Source: Rhodospirillales bacterium 24-66-33 (GTDB lineage: Bacteria > Pseudomonadota > Alphaproteobacteria > Reyranellales > Reyranellaceae). Taken from it: 64,000 nucleotides of DNA. Below, piece by piece: positions 15,244-23,041 of this stretch. The notes under the pieces are model-generated. The model searched no databases. It worked only from the letters and a program-made list of their open reading frames with translations, and was not told where the DNA came from. The position numbers and the translations under genes are program-made. Each line of letters begins with the position of its first letter. Position 1 is the first letter of the stretch. The stretch is from contig NCHQ01000005.1 in the NCBI GenBank assembly GCA_002281855.1, positions 62,001-126,000 on the forward strand, given 5' to 3'.

Positions 15244-15474
15244 GAGTGGGACATCTATTGGCAAAGGGCGGGTTAGTGTCCGCTCCTTGCCGAAATGCGG
15301 ACCGTATCGATCGGAATGCACGACCGAGCGTGCCGTGCTCTGCGTATCGCTTCTGATGGTCAGGCCATTGTAGCCTGATTTGGGTGTCGACTGCAGTTGG
15401 CCTAACTCAACACTATTATCGTGGTATCGAGTGATGATACGCGTGACCCGTTGGCCTTTCAGGGCTTGCTGACG

Positions 15475-16304
15475 CGCACCGGACGACTATGGACCTATGT
15501 GCGCGACGACCGGCCATTCGCCGGCCCTGATCCGCCGGCGGCGATCTACTACTTCTCGCTCGATCGCACGGCTGCGCATCCAGAAGCGCATCTGGCCCGC
15601 TGGCACGTGCTGATGCAGGCCGATGCCCACAGCGGCTACAACCGGCTCTACGAGACGGACCGGAAGCCCGCGCCGATCCTCAAGGTCGCCTGCTGGGCCC
15701 ATGCGCGGCGCTGCTTCTTCGACCTGGCGCGGCTCAACAAGGCGCCGATCGGCATCGAAGCCGTTGCCCGCATCGACGCCTTGTTCGCCATCGAGCGCGA
15801 GATCAACGGCCTTCCGCCAGCAGAACGTCAACACATTCGACAGGACCGCAGCAAGCCGCTGGTCGACGCCCTGGGCGTCTGGCTGCGCGAGCAGCACACC
15901 AGGGTCTCGTCCAACGGCAAGACTGCCAAGGCCATCGCTTACAGCCTCAACCTCTGGGACGCGCTCGTCCGCTTCCTCGACGACGGCCGCCTCTGCATGA
16001 GCAACAATGCCGCCGAGCCGGCGATGCGCCCGATCGCCACCGGCCGGCGCAACTGGACCTTCGCCGGCTCCGATGAGGGTGGCCGGCGCGCCGCTGCAAT
16101 CGACACCCTGGTCGAGACCGCCAAGCTCAACGATGTCGATCCAATCAGCTGGATGGCCGACATCCTCGCACGCCTACAGGACTATCCAGCCAAACGCATC
16201 GACGAACTCTTACCCTGGAACTGGCAGCCATCGCAGCATCAGCGCGCCGCTGCTTGACCTCTCTGCGTCAACTCCCCAAGCCGCAGCCTTCACCGGATGC
16301 GTAC
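15475..16304 (+). mobile_element. IS66-family transposase (TnpC) 3' remnant with right end
   Basis: The frame to stop 16255-16257 contains RTGRLWTYVRDDRPFAGPDP, then the TnpC core ADAHSGYNRLYETD, KVACWAHARRCFFDLA, SNNAAEPAMRPIATGRRNWT and FAGSDEGGRRAAAIDTLVET. Intact TnpC proteins are about 500 residues; only about the last 260 remain, so the N-terminal half, the accessory tnpA/tnpB genes and the left end are missing. The sequence CAGCCTTCACCGGATGCGTAC (ending at 16304) resembles the right inverted repeat of IS66 elements (GTAAGCG-type tip read inward). It is immobile by itself. The preceding stretch 15244-15474 holds no gene. Confidence 0.82.
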
Positions 16305-16773
16305 GTTGAGGACGGCGATCTGCGTGCGCTCCGGCTTTTCGGACTTTCGCGGACCCCGCCAGCGCATTCGAGAGCGTGGTCGCGGCCGGTCGTTGAGTTG
16401 GAACGCTGGGCGGGACCCAATCGACCTCGGCCCCTCATGTGCAAGGAGTGCGATCCGCGGACACGCGCCATCTTCAAGGCAGAACTCACCTGTTCAAACG
16501 GCCACGGCGTGTCGCTGCGCGGCCACTCGACTGCGGCAAACGGCCCAAAGTCTGCATCTCGCCCCACGTGCGGGCGGGGAGACGACAGGTTCACCGGCCC
16601 GTCGCACGCTTGTATGCGACACCTTCCGGTTCTCCGCCGTCTCATCTGCTCGTCGCTCGTCAGCGTACCGCCACCGGCCGAAGGCTGCTGGGCGCGTGGT
16701 ACACTGGTGGGTACACCAGAACAGCGCTCTTCTAAAAAGTACGTGATTTCAACAAGATAGAACGAATTTCGAT
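16305..16773. other. gene-poor stretch with a possible HxlR-like/zinc-ribbon fragment
   Basis: No complete gene. A plus frame through about 16380-16520 reads SRPVVELERWAG and then LMCKECDPRTRAIFKAELTC followed by SNGHGVSL. This resembles the last helix and the occasional zinc-ribbon tail (CxxC...CxxxH) of HxlR-type regulators. The IS66 end lies just upstream, so an HxlR-like gene could have been cut off here. Support is weak. Confidence 0.25.
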
Positions 16774-16792
16774 TCCGTCTCGGGGCACCACT
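16774..16792 (+). repeat. tRNA 3'-end-like direct repeat, copy 1 (possible att site)
   Basis: TCCGTCTCGGGGCACCACT is identical to 18020-18038. With the upstream bases it reads TTCGATTCCGTCTCGGGGCA followed by CCA, that is a T-loop (TTCGATT), a T-stem 3' strand, a seven-base acceptor strand, a discriminator base and CCA. The 5' part of a tRNA is missing. Such fragments mark integration sites of tRNA-targeting integrases. Confidence 0.55.
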
Positions 16793-16885
16793 ACTTTTCT
16801 GCGTCAGTGATTTAGTTCAGGCAGGGCGGCAGGACGCTAAAATGGCGAGCCTGAGCACGATTCGCGATGATTCAGGCGATGCGCC

Positions 16886-17731
16886 TCATGGCTTATAGCG
16901 TGTCAGTCCGATGCCGCATGCAATCATGCCGGCTGAGACGAAGCGCCAGACGCCGAACCCTTCCTTGAGAAGGAAGGTCGAAATGAGTGCGGCAAACAGG
17001 ACGCTTGTTTCCCTAAGCGCAGACACCGATCCAAGCGGCGCGAAAGCCATGGCCCATACGATCATCCAGTAGGATCCGACCTGCATGCCGCCGGCCAGTG
17101 CAGACGATCCCCACTGCGTCCTTATCGCGGCCCGTATCTCCTTTGCTTTCCAAATCAGCGCGATGAGAAAGGTAAGAAGTCCGTCGCCGATCGTGAGGCA
17201 AACCGCGAAGCCCATGACGGAGCCCGCTTGCCGCACCCCCAGCCCGTCCACCAGCGTATAGGCGGCGATGCAGGCGCCGGTCAGCAGCGCGAGAGGGACG
17301 GCACGCGACTTGGGGCCTTTGCTCGATTTGCGATCCAGTGTCAGCGCCATCACTCCGGCAGACAGGAAGAGCACGCCAAAGAGCGAGGCCGCATCCAGTA
17401 TCTCGCCAGCAAAAATGGCCGCGCCCAACGTCACGAGCAGCGGGGCCGTTCCTCGGGAAATGGGATACACTTGCCCGAGGTCGCCGTTGTTGTAAGCAAC
17501 CGGCAACGCGAAGTGATAGGCGGTGTGAAGAATGATCGCCAGCGCGAGCAACGGCCAACTCGCCTGATTCGGCAATTCGACAAACGGCAGAACTGCGAAC
17601 GAGAATAGCGCGCCCATCAGGGTCACGATCGCCATCGCGGCTATCTTGTCGCCGCTGACCTTTATCAGTGCATTCCAACCCGCATTTAGCGCGGCCGCAA
17701 ACAGGACGATTAGCGCAATTTCCGTCGACAT
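16886..17731 (-). CDS. EamA/DMT-family transporter
   Basis: A 281-residue inner-membrane protein with ten predicted helices in two EamA repeats (about 5-135 and 150-280). Landmarks are LNAGWNALIKVSGDK in the first helix pair, YNNGDLGQVYPISRGTAPLL, and in the second half GSVSALRETSVLFAALISTF. Start ATG 17731 gives MSTEIALIVLF; an ATG 18 bases upstream adds six residues. Members export amino acids or other metabolites; the substrate is unknown. It is the only gene between the two tRNA-end-like repeats. Confidence 0.88.
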   Translation of the reverse strand: MSTEIALIVLFAAALNAGWNALIKVSGDKIAAMAIVTLMGALFSFAVLPFVELPNQASWPLLALAIILHTAYHFALPVAYNNGDLGQVYPISRGTAPLLVTLGAAIFAGEILDAASLFGVLFLSAGVMALTLDRKSSKGPKSRAVPLALLTGACIAAYTLVDGLGVRQAGSVMGFAVCLTIGDGLLTFLIALIWKAKEIRAAIRTQWGSSALAGGMQVGSYWMIVWAMAFAPLGSVSALRETSVLFAALISTFLLKEGFGVWRFVSAGMIACGIGLTRYKP

Positions 17732-18196
17732 CGAAAAAGGGGAACACAATCGGCGAAGTCTGTCTATTGCTGCCGGCGTGGCCTGCCCGACCTTGTTGGA
17801 GGCGCACCAAGTGCGACAATCGCTTCGTTTCGCTTCGCTATGCTCATCGAATTGATCAGGACTACGCCAGGAAGCTTTATGGCCTCTTCAATTGGGTCGA
17901 TTGGAGTAAGTAGGACAGTGCCTTAGGTGCGACCCGCCGTTCAGAACGCTGTGGTAAGCCATGGAAAGTTTCGGTGTCCCACCTCGTTGCAGGCTATTGA
18001 TTGCAACGGCTTGGACGGCTCCGTCTCGGGGCACCACTCTCTTTCCGTCGTCGTTATTCATCAAGCACTTGGACACCCGTTTCTGTCTTACCCGCGAGAC
18101 AGGGGGATAAAGTGCCACAATCGACGCCTGCTTTGTTCGCAGCGGTCATTGGCCGGGACAGGCCCGGACTTTCGCATCGGCAAGAGCACCAACGCC
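17732..18196. other. gene-free stretch between transporter and K+ channel
   Basis: No supported gene. The DNA contains the second tRNA-end-like repeat (18020-18038). One plus frame reads KCDNRFVSLRYAHRIDQDYA and another IKHLDTRFCLTRETGG; both look like fragments of coding DNA, but neither can be assigned to a family. Confidence 0.4.
18020..18038 (+). repeat. tRNA 3'-end-like direct repeat, copy 2 (possible att site)
   Basis: TCCGTCTCGGGGCACCACT, identical to 16774-16792 and 1246 bases away. The bases before it (TTGGACGGC) no longer match a T-loop as well as copy 1 does. Direct repeats of tRNA 3' ends are left when an element integrates into a tRNA gene or is later shuffled. Confidence 0.5.
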
Positions 18197-18646
18197 TCAA
18201 TCCGCGCCGGTTTTCTCCAGCCAGTCATGCTCCAGCAATCTCAGCCGGCTGGTGACGGAAAGCAGGAAGGCCGTCGACCAGCCGAACAGGATCAGCCCAT
18301 TGCCCGCCTCGATTGCGCCAAACAGCCGCCAGTTGCCCTCGAGCACGACGTCCCCGTAGCCCAGGGTCGTGAAGGTCACGGTCGAAAAATAGAGTGCCGT
18401 TTCGAAGTCTCCCACGGCACCGATCGCCCAGAAAGCGGCGCCATACAGCCAGATCTCGACCGAATGGATGGCCACCAGCCCCAGGACCACGAACAGGATG
18501 ACGCCGAGCGGGACGAGGCGGTTTGCATGGGCCCGGATGCGATGCGCCCTGTCGCGCAGCACCCACAAGAGGCCGAGCAGGCCGCCGAGATGGATGGCGA
18601 CGGTAAGGCTGACCATGAAGGTCGCGAGCGCGAGGTTGGCAAACAT
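18197..18646 (-). CDS. two-pore-helix potassium channel (Ion_trans_2)
   Basis: A 149-residue membrane protein. It has an N-terminal helix (about 5-29), a second helix (about 45-75), a pore loop with the K+ selectivity filter TTLGYGDV (93-100), and a last helix (about 112-132, ILFGWSTAFLLSV). It lacks the RCK or cyclic-nucleotide regulatory domain found on many such channels. Four copies would form one pore. The gene stands alone, convergent with the region downstream and divergent from the lipid cluster. Confidence 0.85.
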   Translation of the reverse strand: MFANLALATFMVSLTVAIHLGGLLGLLWVLRDRAHRIRAHANRLVPLGVILFVVLGLVAIHSVEIWLYGAAFWAIGAVGDFETALYFSTVTFTTLGYGDVVLEGNWRLFGAIEAGNGLILFGWSTAFLLSVTSRLRLLEHDWLEKTGAD

Positions 18647-19019
18647 GCGTTGTCCGACATTCCCCAGATGAACCGTTGGAAGAGTTATAGTCGAAAGTTG
18701 GTGACGGTTAGATCAGGAGGGCGGTCAAATTCCAACGTCGCAAAACCGATCAGCCCTGCACTTGCCGCGATGAACTCACCGAAGTCTTGCGCCGTCCGGT
18801 GTGTCGCCCTGCTGACGCGCCGCAGCCCTCGTGAGCACTGCTACGCCGGTATCCGCACCTTGTCACGTTGGGCGGCGAGCGGCCCCGCGCGCGGCATTCA
18901 ATCGAAAAAAGCGAAACAATCGAAATAGTTGGAGAGGGAAGGGCCTGCTCCCGACTCAGGGCGCCGAGGCGTGTCCGCCGCCCGCCTGACACCGGTCAAC
19001 GAACCGACGCGGATCCTTC
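18647..19019. other. gene-free stretch before the lipid-enzyme cluster
   Basis: About 370 bases with no gene that can be supported. A minus-strand frame ending near 18684 reads TAQDFGEFIAASAGLIGFAT, then LEFDRPPDLTVTNFRL, and looks protein-like but lacks a start and a known family. An A-rich tract at about 18898-18925 followed by GGAGAGGGAAGG may contain the promoter region of the downstream operon. Confidence 0.35.
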
Positions 19020-19727
19020 ATGGGCCGGCAACACGCCCGGCATATGGGTTTTCGCGTGGTGTCCCGGAGTCGTAGCATCCTTGACCAGCGCTGGCCGTCT
19101 GTCGCGTGCTGGACGATCGTCGCCGCCGTGCTGGCCGGGGCCGCGATCGGCCGCGAGCCGGCCTTGGCGATCTACCTCGTCAGCTTCGTCTATTACGGCC
19201 TCTACTGGTACGCCTTCGCCTGGGGCGTCGACTCGTTCGACGTCTTCAAGCGCGACGCGCTGCTGCTCAAGGCGCTGTCGGTCGCCGCCCTCGCTTTCGT
19301 CTACCTGCAGGCGCCGCCCGACATTCTCTCGCTGGGCACGATCGCGCTCGGAATTCTCCTCAACGCCCGCGCCGCTGCGGTGCTGGGGATCGACCGCACC
19401 TATTACGGCCACGAGCTGGCCGGGCTGCCTGCGCGGCACATCACGGAGTTTCCCTATTCGCTGATGTCCCACCCGATGATCGTGGGCAACGTGATGGCCT
19501 TCGGCGGCACTTTGCTCAACCCGGCCTTCCGCGCCGCGTGGTGGCCGCTCGCCGCGCTTCATGTCGTGTTGAACATCGCCCTGCTCGCGATGGAATGGGC
19601 CGGACCGCGCCGCCGGCCGGCCATCCGGCTGGCGGGACTCCTCATCCTCGCCGTCACGGCGGCGACCGCGACGCTCGCCGCGGGCCACGACACCGATTCG
19701 CGCCGCCTCAGCCAGGAAGCTTCGTGA
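19020..19727 (+). CDS. membrane methyltransferase, PEMT/ICMT-like
   Basis: A 235-residue protein with about five hydrophobic helices. The segment LPARHITEFPYSLMSHPMIV, then GNVMAFGGTLLNP, and the later HVVLNIALLAMEWAG match the SAM-binding end of the phospholipid/isoprenylcysteine methyltransferase fold (PYS..HPM..GN and a distal E). It may methylate an ethanolamine-type headgroup or a lipid carboxylate. An alternative start is ATG 19044. Its stop overlaps the GTG of the oxygenase gene, so they are co-translated. A family match to PEMT is likely; the substrate is inferred only. Confidence 0.65.
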   Translation: MGRQHARHMGFRVVSRSRSILDQRWPSVACWTIVAAVLAGAAIGREPALAIYLVSFVYYGLYWYAFAWGVDSFDVFKRDALLLKALSVAALAFVYLQAPPDILSLGTIALGILLNARAAAVLGIDRTYYGHELAGLPARHITEFPYSLMSHPMIVGNVMAFGGTLLNPAFRAAWWPLAALHVVLNIALLAMEWAGPRRRPAIRLAGLLILAVTAATATLAAGHDTDSRRLSQEAS

Positions 19728-20566
19728 CCGACATTCTCGACTCCACCGCCGCCGGCACGACGCGGGGCGCGGTCTCGTCCCTGTTTCCCGCCACGATCGG
19801 CCGCTTCGAGGCACCCGAGGACCGCGCCCTGATCGACGGCCTGTCGCGGTGGGTCGAGCAGCATTTCCGCGAGCAACTCGGCCAGCGGCCCTCCTGCCAC
19901 GTCTATGTCGAGACGCTTCCTGCCGAGATCGTCGCTTTGATCGATCGGCTGCGCGACAGCCCGGTCATCCGCGAGCTGATCGTGCGGCAGGTTCCGGCCG
20001 GCAGCGGCTTCGAGCCGATGAAGCACACCGACGAACTCTACATCTCGCACTACAACAAGGACCGCGGCGGCGACCAGGGCCTGTTCGACAGGCACTATGA
20101 CGGCAACCTGCGCTTCCTGTCGTCGAGCATGGTCGTGCGGGCGCTGATCTATCTCCAGTCCGATGCGAGCTACAAGGTGGTGTTCGGCGACAGCCGGGTC
20201 GAGAAGGCTTTCACCACCTACGATTTCGGCCTGCTCGACTTCCATCGCGAGCTGCATTGGGTCGAGGGCAATTACACGCCGGGCGGGCCGCAGCGCATCC
20301 TGCTCAAGTGCAACTACCTCGTGACCGCCCCGGGCGCCGGTGCCCGCGGCCGCTTCGCGCTGGCAGCCAACACCGCCGTCTTCTACGTGGTCAAGGCGGC
20401 CATGGAGTATTCGAAGAGCCCGCGCACGCCGGCCCAGAAGGCCGTGGGCCATCTCTGCAACCTGTTCCGTCGCCTCAACATCGTTCACCCGTTGGTGCCG
20501 CTCGCGGCGATTGCCGCGAGCGCGATCGGCGTGGCCGTCCTCGCATACGTCGTCGTCACCCCGTAG
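19724..20566 (+). CDS. probable Fe(II)/2OG-type oxygenase with C-terminal membrane anchor
   Basis: A 280-residue protein starting at GTG 19724 in a GTGA overlap. The middle has the order of a double-stranded beta-helix oxygenase: His124-Tyr-Asp126 (FDRHYDGNLRF), a distal His at 174 or 178 (LDFHRELHWVEG), and Arg191 (GGPQRILLKCNYLV) where 2-oxoglutarate would be bound. Near the N-terminal side HTDELYISHYNKDRGGDQGL is highly patterned. Residues about 256-278 form a membrane helix. If the reading is right it hydroxylates a membrane lipid or lipid precursor. The family call is from motif spacing, not from a recognised named family. Confidence 0.55.
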   Translation: MTDILDSTAAGTTRGAVSSLFPATIGRFEAPEDRALIDGLSRWVEQHFREQLGQRPSCHVYVETLPAEIVALIDRLRDSPVIRELIVRQVPAGSGFEPMKHTDELYISHYNKDRGGDQGLFDRHYDGNLRFLSSSMVVRALIYLQSDASYKVVFGDSRVEKAFTTYDFGLLDFHRELHWVEGNYTPGGPQRILLKCNYLVTAPGAGARGRFALAANTAVFYVVKAAMEYSKSPRTPAQKAVGHLCNLFRRLNIVHPLVPLAAIAASAIGVAVLAYVVVTP

Positions 20567-20603
20567 CGCCCCCCCCTAGAACCCGCCGAGCAGAGGAACC
20601 GCC

Positions 20604-21308
20604 ATGACCGGACTGTTGCACGAGTTGAAGGTCCAGCGATGGGACGACCATCGCTACTACCATCACAGCAAGGTCAACCAGTCGCTGCACCTGCTGAGCG
20701 CGACCAGCTTCCTGTTCGCCTATGTCATTGCCTTCACGGACCCCGCCATGGCGGCCCTGATCGGCTGGCTGGTCGCGATGACGACTCGCCAGATCGGCCA
20801 TCTGTTCTTTGAGCCGCGCGGCTACGACGCCGTCAACCAGGCGACCGACGAATACAAGGAGGAGATCAAGGTCGGCTACAACATCAAGCGCAAGCTGGTC
20901 CTGCTCGCGGTCTGGGCGGCGTCGCCGCTGCTGCTGGTGGCCGACCCTACCCTGCTCGGCGTCTTCACGCCGCACGCCGACTGGACCGGCTTCGTGACGC
21001 ATGTCGGCGAGCTGTGGCTGGTCGTCGGGCTGGCCGGGATCGCCTTCCGCGCCCTCCAGCTGTTCGTGACCAAGGATCTGACTACCGGCCTGGTTTGGGT
21101 GACCAAGATCGCCACCGACCCGTTCCACGACATCAAGCTTTATCACCGCGCGCCGTGGGAGCTCCTGACCGGCCGGCACAGCCGCCACACGCCGGAGACC
21201 GTCGCGGCTCCCATTCTGCCCGACCAGATCCTGCCAGAGGTCATTCCCGAGCTGCCCTCGACCATCGTCGAGGACGCCGTCGCCCCGGCCTCAAAGGGCG
21301 GCGTCTAG
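20604..21308 (+). CDS. Mpo1-like (DUF962-related) membrane protein
   Basis: A 234-residue membrane protein. The N-terminal HHSKVNQSLHL (20-30) and TRQIGHLFFEPRG (61-73) reproduce the His/Asn/His and GHxxFE pattern of the Mpo1/DUF962 family, whose yeast member is an Fe(II) dioxygenase that shortens 2-hydroxy fatty acids by one carbon. There are four or five hydrophobic helices, and the C-terminal 40 residues are Pro-rich and soluble. The gene follows the oxygenase by 37 bases with GAGGAACCGCC before ATG 20604. It overlaps the convergent aminotransferase gene by 18 bases. An alpha-oxidation role is inferred. Confidence 0.6.
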   Translation: MTGLLHELKVQRWDDHRYYHHSKVNQSLHLLSATSFLFAYVIAFTDPAMAALIGWLVAMTTRQIGHLFFEPRGYDAVNQATDEYKEEIKVGYNIKRKLVLLAVWAASPLLLVADPTLLGVFTPHADWTGFVTHVGELWLVVGLAGIAFRALQLFVTKDLTTGLVWVTKIATDPFHDIKLYHRAPWELLTGRHSRHTPETVAAPILPDQILPEVIPELPSTIVEDAVAPASKGGV

Positions 21309-23015
21309 GGGCTGCGGCCCAACCAGCTGCTCCTTGCGTCCCCGTCCCGGGAAGCCCAGCAGGTGCGACGCCATCTCGCGCAGGATGCGCCGCTTGATCG
21401 CCCGGTCGGTGGCGAGCGCGCCCGGCTCCCACCAGCCGTCGCGCTGCATCGCCTCGGCCGCCGCGACGAAGCGGTCGGCCACCGCCTGGAACTGCTCCTC
21501 GGTGAAGTTCAGGCTGAAGATCAGGCGCCCCGTGCCCACCCAGCTCAGCGCAAGCCCATGGGCCTTGAGGTAGTACTGGAACATCCAGTTGTAGCGCGAG
21601 GCGGCCGGGTAACAGACCGTCCAGATCGACGAGAGGTGCCCGATGCGCACCGGCAGCTCTCGCTCAGCCAGCCGGCGGTTGAAATCGGCGGCCCGGCGGT
21701 CCCAGGTCTGGTCGAGCTCGCGATAGACCTGCTTCATTTCGGGCGAGTCGAGATGGAGCAGGAACTCGTTCATCGCGCCCATCACATACGGATGGGCGTT
21801 GAAGGTGCCCCGCGCAAAGCAGATGTCGGCCGGCCGGTCGTCCCGGAACCGCTTCATGAGACGGTGGTCGCCGCACACGACGCCGATCGGAAAGCCGCCG
21901 CCCACCGTCTTGCCATAGGTCACGAGATCGGCCTCGATGCCGAAATACTCCTGCGCGCCGCCGGCCGCGAGGCGGAAGCCGACGAACACCTCGTCGAGGA
22001 TGAGAACGATGCCACGTTCGGTGCAGACCTGGCGCAGGGCCTTCAGCCAGGCGGCATAGGTTTCCCGACTGACGCCGCGGTCCGGCCGGCTGGCCATCAG
22101 CGTGGAATCCGCCGGCGCGCCCTGGTTGGGGTGCATGGCCTGGATCGGGTTGACCAGCACGCAGGCGATGTCGGTGCGGCGGCGCAGCACGGCGAGGGTC
22201 TTCTCCGAGAGATCCGCCAAGGTGTAGGTGTCATGCGCGGCGACCGGATTGCCGACGCCAGGCTGCACGTCGCCCCACCAGCCATTGTAGGCGCCGCAGA
22301 AGCGCACGAGGTGGGAGCGGCCGGTGTGGTAGCGCGCCAGCCGCACGGCCTGCATCACCGCTTCCGTGCCCGACATGTGGAACGACACTTCCGGCTTGCC
22401 GGAAATGCGGGCGAGCCGCCGGGCATTGTCGGCCACGAGATCGGGATAGGCGCCGAGAACGGGCCCCAAGTCGGCGACGCGCCGCGCGCCGCGTTCCATG
22501 CAGCCCTTGTAGAAGTCGTAGCCCAGCAGGTTGACGCCGTAGGAGCCGCTGAGGTCGTAGCGCGCGGTGCCGTCGAGGTCGGTGACCTGGACGCCCGCGG
22601 AGGAGGCCACGAAGGCGCCGGCCGGCAGCGCCGCCCGGACGCGGGGGCTGAACTGGAAGGGGACCCGGTAGCTTTCGGTGAACTGCAGGTCGGAGATGAA
22701 AGCTGTCGCCTCCGAGGTCACCCGCAGCGTGCGTCCGTTTCCCGCGCGCAAGGTCTCCGCCAGCGCGTCGAAGCCCTTTCTGCGGCGGGCGGCGATGGCC
22801 TCGCTGGCCTCGTCGGCGCGGAAGAACAGGTCGCCGTCATAGACGTAGCGCGGGACCAGGCTGGCGATGCGCCGAGACAAGCGTGCATGGCCGCCGAGGG
22901 ACCGGTGCTTGGCCCGCGAGAGCATGAGGCGGTTGCGCACCCTGGGTGCCAACAGGAACAGCGCCAGTCCCCCGGCCACCAGCGCCGCGACGGTCTCACC
23001 ATCCATCAGATTCAT
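21291..23015 (-). CDS. class III aminotransferase (GSA-aminotransferase-like) with N-terminal membrane helix
   Basis: A 574-residue PLP enzyme. Residues 8-23 form a membrane anchor (VAALVAGGLALFLLAP), followed by about 90 extra residues absent from normal 430-residue members. The catalytic domain starts near 110. It shows SFHMSGTEAVMQAVRLAR (phosphate cup), GAYNGWWG (aromatic stacking region), ILDEVFVGFR with Asp341, and YGKTVGGGFPIG with Schiff-base Lys369. Glutamate-1-semialdehyde aminomutase and lipid-linked aminotransferases are its nearest relatives. The membrane anchor and neighbouring psd gene suggest an amino group transferred on a lipid or lipid precursor. Confidence 0.8.
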   Translation of the reverse strand: MNLMDGETVAALVAGGLALFLLAPRVRNRLMLSRAKHRSLGGHARLSRRIASLVPRYVYDGDLFFRADEASEAIAARRRKGFDALAETLRAGNGRTLRVTSEATAFISDLQFTESYRVPFQFSPRVRAALPAGAFVASSAGVQVTDLDGTARYDLSGSYGVNLLGYDFYKGCMERGARRVADLGPVLGAYPDLVADNARRLARISGKPEVSFHMSGTEAVMQAVRLARYHTGRSHLVRFCGAYNGWWGDVQPGVGNPVAAHDTYTLADLSEKTLAVLRRRTDIACVLVNPIQAMHPNQGAPADSTLMASRPDRGVSRETYAAWLKALRQVCTERGIVLILDEVFVGFRLAAGGAQEYFGIEADLVTYGKTVGGGFPIGVVCGDHRLMKRFRDDRPADICFARGTFNAHPYVMGAMNEFLLHLDSPEMKQVYRELDQTWDRRAADFNRRLAERELPVRIGHLSSIWTVCYPAASRYNWMFQYYLKAHGLALSWVGTGRLIFSLNFTEEQFQAVADRFVAAAEAMQRDGWWEPGALATDRAIKRRILREMASHLLGFPGRGRKEQLVGPQPLDAAL

Positions 23016-23041
23016 GATCCCGTTTCCCCGGAGTTTTCGAC

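Noticed and set aside
16254..16760. 168-codon plus-strand ORF after the IS66 remnant as a real gene
   Set aside because: Starts inside the transposase end, codon use is irregular and only a short middle segment looks like a family (possible HxlR tail); reported as a weak fragment instead.
16762..16790. A complete tRNA gene at the TTCGATTCC...ACCA sequence
   Set aside because: The 5' half, D arm and anticodon arm are not present upstream and the T-stem does not pair; only a 3' end remains.
17668..17913. Plus-strand frame ending RKLYGLFNWVDWSK as a transposase piece
   Set aside because: Protein-like flavour only; I could not tie it to a family motif.
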